NCBI GenBank assembly: GCA_945863875.1
Contig: CAMBBS010000044.1
Coordinates: 1 to 33,870, forward strand
Length of the DNA stretch: 33,870 nucleotides
Reading direction: 5' to 3'
From: Desulfopila aestuarii DSM 18488
GTDB lineage: Bacteria > Desulfobacterota > Desulfobulbia > Desulfobulbales > Desulfocapsaceae
Positions 31,876 through 33,870 of the stretch are shown one piece after another. The position numbers were made by a program, and so were the translations under genes. Positions within the stretch are counted from its first letter, which is position 1, and each line of letters opens with the position of its first letter. The notes beneath the pieces were generated by a model. The model saw only the letters and a list, made by a program, of their open reading frames with translations. It was not told the origin of the DNA and ran no database searches.

Positions 31876-31899
31876 ATGCAAAGGGGATCATGTGAATAG
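31876..31899 (+). other. Seven-codon mini-ORF behind a strong ribosome site
   Basis: AGAGGAGG (31861-31868) precedes ATG by 7 bases. The frame reads MQRGSCE then TAG. It looks like the preserved start of a gene whose body has been lost. The dispersed repeat begins about 40 bases later. Confidence 0.35.
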
Positions 31900-31937
31900 A
31901 ACGCATTCGTTCGATCAGAGCATTAGGGGCTAACGTA

Positions 31938-31960
31938 TAGTCAGGAAGAAAGTCAACCTG
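31938..31960 (+). repeat. Dispersed repeat, copy 2 of 3
   Basis: TAGTCAGGAAGAAAGTCAAC contains the core CAGGAAGAARGTYAAC shared with 16471-16486 and 33333-33348. The flanks differ apart from TAGT, which copy 3 shares. All three copies lie in gene-free accessory sequence on the same strand, so it may mark ends of old mobile elements. Confidence 0.5.
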
Positions 31961-32111
31961 GGTACCTCAGTTCGCTGCTATGGTTGCCGATGCAAATGTT
32001 TCTGTGTAAAGTAGCAGTCCGTTTGTATTAAATCATTAAATCGCCAGCCGGGCTGAATTTTCCCCTGGTAATCGTATAAATCTGTTTGATCTTCAAGGTA
32101 TAAAGAGAGTC

Positions 32112-33179
32112 ATGGATAAGCTGGATAATATGGGGTATGGCGACTGGTTTCGCGATCAATTTGATGTCGGCAAAAAAGCTACTCATGAGGTTGCCCGTGT
32201 AGTCGCAGTCCACAAAGATAGATGCGTGATAACAAAGGGAGACGGAGATGTTTTTGCGGAGTATTCTGGAAATCTGCTCTATTCGTCAGACTCTCCGTTT
32301 GATCTGCCAACGACCGGAGATTGGATATATGCAGATTTTTATGACAATGACTCTTTTGCAATTATCCATGGGGTATTACCAAGAAAAACCCTATTAAAAC
32401 GAAAAACAGCTGGAAAACTGGTAGAATTTCAGCTCATTGCAGCAAATATCGATGTCGCCTTCATCATGCAATCCGTAGACTACAACTTCAATCTCAGAAG
32501 ATTGGAGCGATATCTGGCAATGGTACACGAAAACCAGATTACTCCATTAATATTGCTCAGCAAATGCGATCTTGTCTCACCAGATGAAGTCGAAGAAATC
32601 AAGAAGAATATTATTAGCATTGCCCCTCATACTTCAGTACTGGCTTTTAGTAATTTTACCCGGGAAAATATCACTGCGATAAAAAACTCTTTATTGCCCG
32701 GGAAGACGTATTGCCTGCTCGGTTCATCAGGGGTAGGTAAAACGACCCTTCTCAACAGCATCATCGGCAGCGAACAATTCCAAACTCGAGCTGTCAGTAA
32801 AAAACAAAGTAAAGGAAGGCACACCACGACAAGCCGGGAGCTTGTACAGCTGGGCAATGGTGCAATGCTGATAGACACTCCGGGAATGAGGGAACTCGGA
32901 AACATGTCTATCGACACCGGTATTGACGAAACATTTTCGGAGATATTAGAACTGGCAGAGCACTGTCAATATCGTGATTGCTCCCATACCAATGAAAAGG
33001 GATGCGCAATTCTGGCAGCAATAAACGCCGGAGAGCTGGATGAACAACGTTACAAAAACTATGTGAAAATGAGAGCTGAATCAGCTTTCTATGATATGTC
33101 TTATACCGAAAAAAGAAAGAAGGATAAGGAATTTGGAAAGATGGTTAAATCAGTCATGAAAAGTAAGAAAAAACGATAG
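32112..33179 (+). CDS. rsgA: Ribosome small-subunit GTPase A
   Basis: A 355-residue circularly permuted GTPase that assists late 30S subunit maturation. An N-terminal OB-fold (about 24-95) is followed by G4 SKCD (150-153), then G1 GSSGVGKT (204-211), the switch region KGRHTTTSREL (G2, about 234-244) and G3 DTPG (255-258). The C-terminal zinc knuckle is Cys285, Cys290, His292 and Cys298. A lysine-rich tail ends the protein. GAGAG lies just upstream of the ATG. Codon use is more AT-rich than in the arr genes, so it belongs to a different transcription unit. Confidence 0.95.
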   Translation: MDKLDNMGYGDWFRDQFDVGKKATHEVARVVAVHKDRCVITKGDGDVFAEYSGNLLYSSDSPFDLPTTGDWIYADFYDNDSFAIIHGVLPRKTLLKRKTAGKLVEFQLIAANIDVAFIMQSVDYNFNLRRLERYLAMVHENQITPLILLSKCDLVSPDEVEEIKKNIISIAPHTSVLAFSNFTRENITAIKNSLLPGKTYCLLGSSGVGKTTLLNSIIGSEQFQTRAVSKKQSKGRHTTTSRELVQLGNGAMLIDTPGMRELGNMSIDTGIDETFSEILELAEHCQYRDCSHTNEKGCAILAAINAGELDEQRYKNYVKMRAESAFYDMSYTEKRKKDKEFGKMVKSVMKSKKKR

Positions 33180-33519
33180 TACCTCACCGAGAAATATCCC
33201 GCTACTCGCCAGTTTAGTCTTTAATATCAAAATTTTGATTGTCTCTTGATTTGAGGTTTACCTGTTAAAAAATTGTCCTGAAAGGAGCATTTTGGTCTTC
33301 CAGACAGCTCCAGAGTCTCTCTTTTTGATAGTCAGGAAGAAGGTTAACTCTCCTATTCCCTCCCCGACTTTCACGTGCCAATGGGCAACTCTTTACATTT
33401 CAGACCTCGTAAACACATCCTGAAAATAGGTAAAATTAATCGCCTTACAGCGAAAATAACCAAATTCACCTGTTTTCTTGACTTGGATTGTCCAATTATC
33501 ATGTCGTGTGTCGCATAAT
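33180..33519. other. Gene-free stretch with dispersed repeat copy 3
   Basis: AT-rich sequence between rsgA and the IS200-type end. TAGTCAGGAAGAAGGTTAAC at 33329-33348 is the third copy of the dispersed repeat. No gene or terminator was found. Confidence 0.4.
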
Positions 33520-33533
33520 CAAACAGTCATGTA

Positions 33534-33552
33534 CCACCGGCAAAGCCGGTGG
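33534..33552. repeat. Subterminal hairpin of an IS200/IS605-type element
   Basis: CCACCGGC and GCCGGTGG pair perfectly around AAA. It lies 80 bases beyond the stop of the tnpA-like gene, as expected for the right-end hairpin recognised by the HUH transposase. A second small hairpin (CACC-TAAA-GGTG) is at 33597-33608. Confidence 0.65.
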
Positions 33553-33631
33553 CTTGAAAGTTTCTGAACCGCTCAAATCGGTTGAAAATCAGGAGCCACC
33601 TAAAGGTGACTGCTAAAACAACTGCAGTTGA

Positions 33632-33870
33632 TCAATCCGTTTGCTTCTCTTTCTCCTGCTTTTGGATATACTCTCGAACGGCCTCCTCATCCTTACCCAC
33701 CGTCGATACTAATACCCTCTTGCCCAGAAATGCTGCCCAACAAAATTCGTTTTTCGTCCTTGAAAATTCCGTCCGATTTGAATCGCACTTTTGCCTTTGA
33801 TAAAACCAACAACCTGAGATACCGAATGTTCGGGGGGGAATGGAGATCAAAATGTGGACATGATCAGGCA
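33632..33870 (-). mobile_element. tnpA: IS200-family transposase TnpA, cut by the window end, with two compensating frameshifts
   Basis: On the minus strand the sequence enters as PDHVHILISIPP, which holds the His-x-His pair of the HUH motif. After a C7 run (33831-33837 region) the homologous frame becomes EHSVSQVVGFIKGKSAIQIG, then RNFQGRKTNFVGQHFWARGY. Near 33710 homology returns to the first frame as VSTVGKDEEAVREYIQKQEK and stops at 33632. The uninterrupted reading frame therefore contains about 35 wrong residues between two correct ends. Full IS200 TnpA is about 130-150 residues; the N-terminal third lies beyond the window. The catalytic Tyr region is in the shifted or neighbouring part, so activity is doubtful. 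Confidence 0.7.

Overview
The window reads as a chromosomal segment of an anaerobic, respiring Gram-negative bacterium. It is most likely a Desulfobacterota member, perhaps a Desulfobulbales-like sulfate or sulfur-compound user. The taxonomy is inference. It rests on TRAP and Liv transport next to a phenylacetate-CoA ligase, a TAT-exported molybdoenzyme with a four-cluster ferredoxin subunit, sigma54-type two-component control, and decayed transposases of types I associate with that group. No rRNA, tRNA or CRISPR array was seen.

Left part (1-12.6 kb, plus strand): the 3' end of yciB, a universal stress protein, a dctPQM TRAP operon ending in a hairpin, a decayed cation/proton antiporter, a shredded transposase gene, then a livKHMGF ABC transporter followed by a paaK-type ligase. 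Both transport operons carry a GC-rich hairpin directly after the binding-protein gene, which would favour surplus binding protein over membrane subunits.

Middle part (12.6-21.3 kb): an accessory and decay zone. It holds remnants of an IS6-like and an IS1-like transposase, a HipA-like tail beside an XRE regulator, a small ORF, and a HAMP receptor ending in a Cys-rich tail with no catalytic domain. Then comes a minus-strand arsenic/redox cluster (arsR, permease, small thioredoxin, DGC-type protein, thioredoxin, ccdA, arsC, rhodanese, tolC fragment). In this cluster only arsC, the ccdA-like gene and the small disulfide protein look intact. The rest carry in-frame stops of all three kinds, single-base frameshifts, deletions or truncation.

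Right part (21.5-31.5 kb, plus strand): the centrepiece. A tandem PhnD-type periplasmic binding protein, a sensor kinase and a sigma54 response regulator form one tight operon. Downstream lies an arsenate-respiration-like operon: arrA-type molybdoenzyme, arrB-type ferredoxin, TorD chaperone and a polyferredoxin. Good sigma54 -24/-12 boxes precede both the sensor operon and arrA. The layout resembles the AioXSR and ArxXSR arsenite-sensing systems, but with a doubled sensor. The catalytic-site pattern of arrA matches what I recall of ArrA. The simplest reading is a cell that keeps (and regulates) arsenate respiration while its neighbouring detoxification cluster decays.

Right end (31.5-33.9 kb): unrecognised gene remnants, rsgA, and an IS200-type element entering from the edge. 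A 16-base dispersed repeat occurs at three places in the accessory regions.
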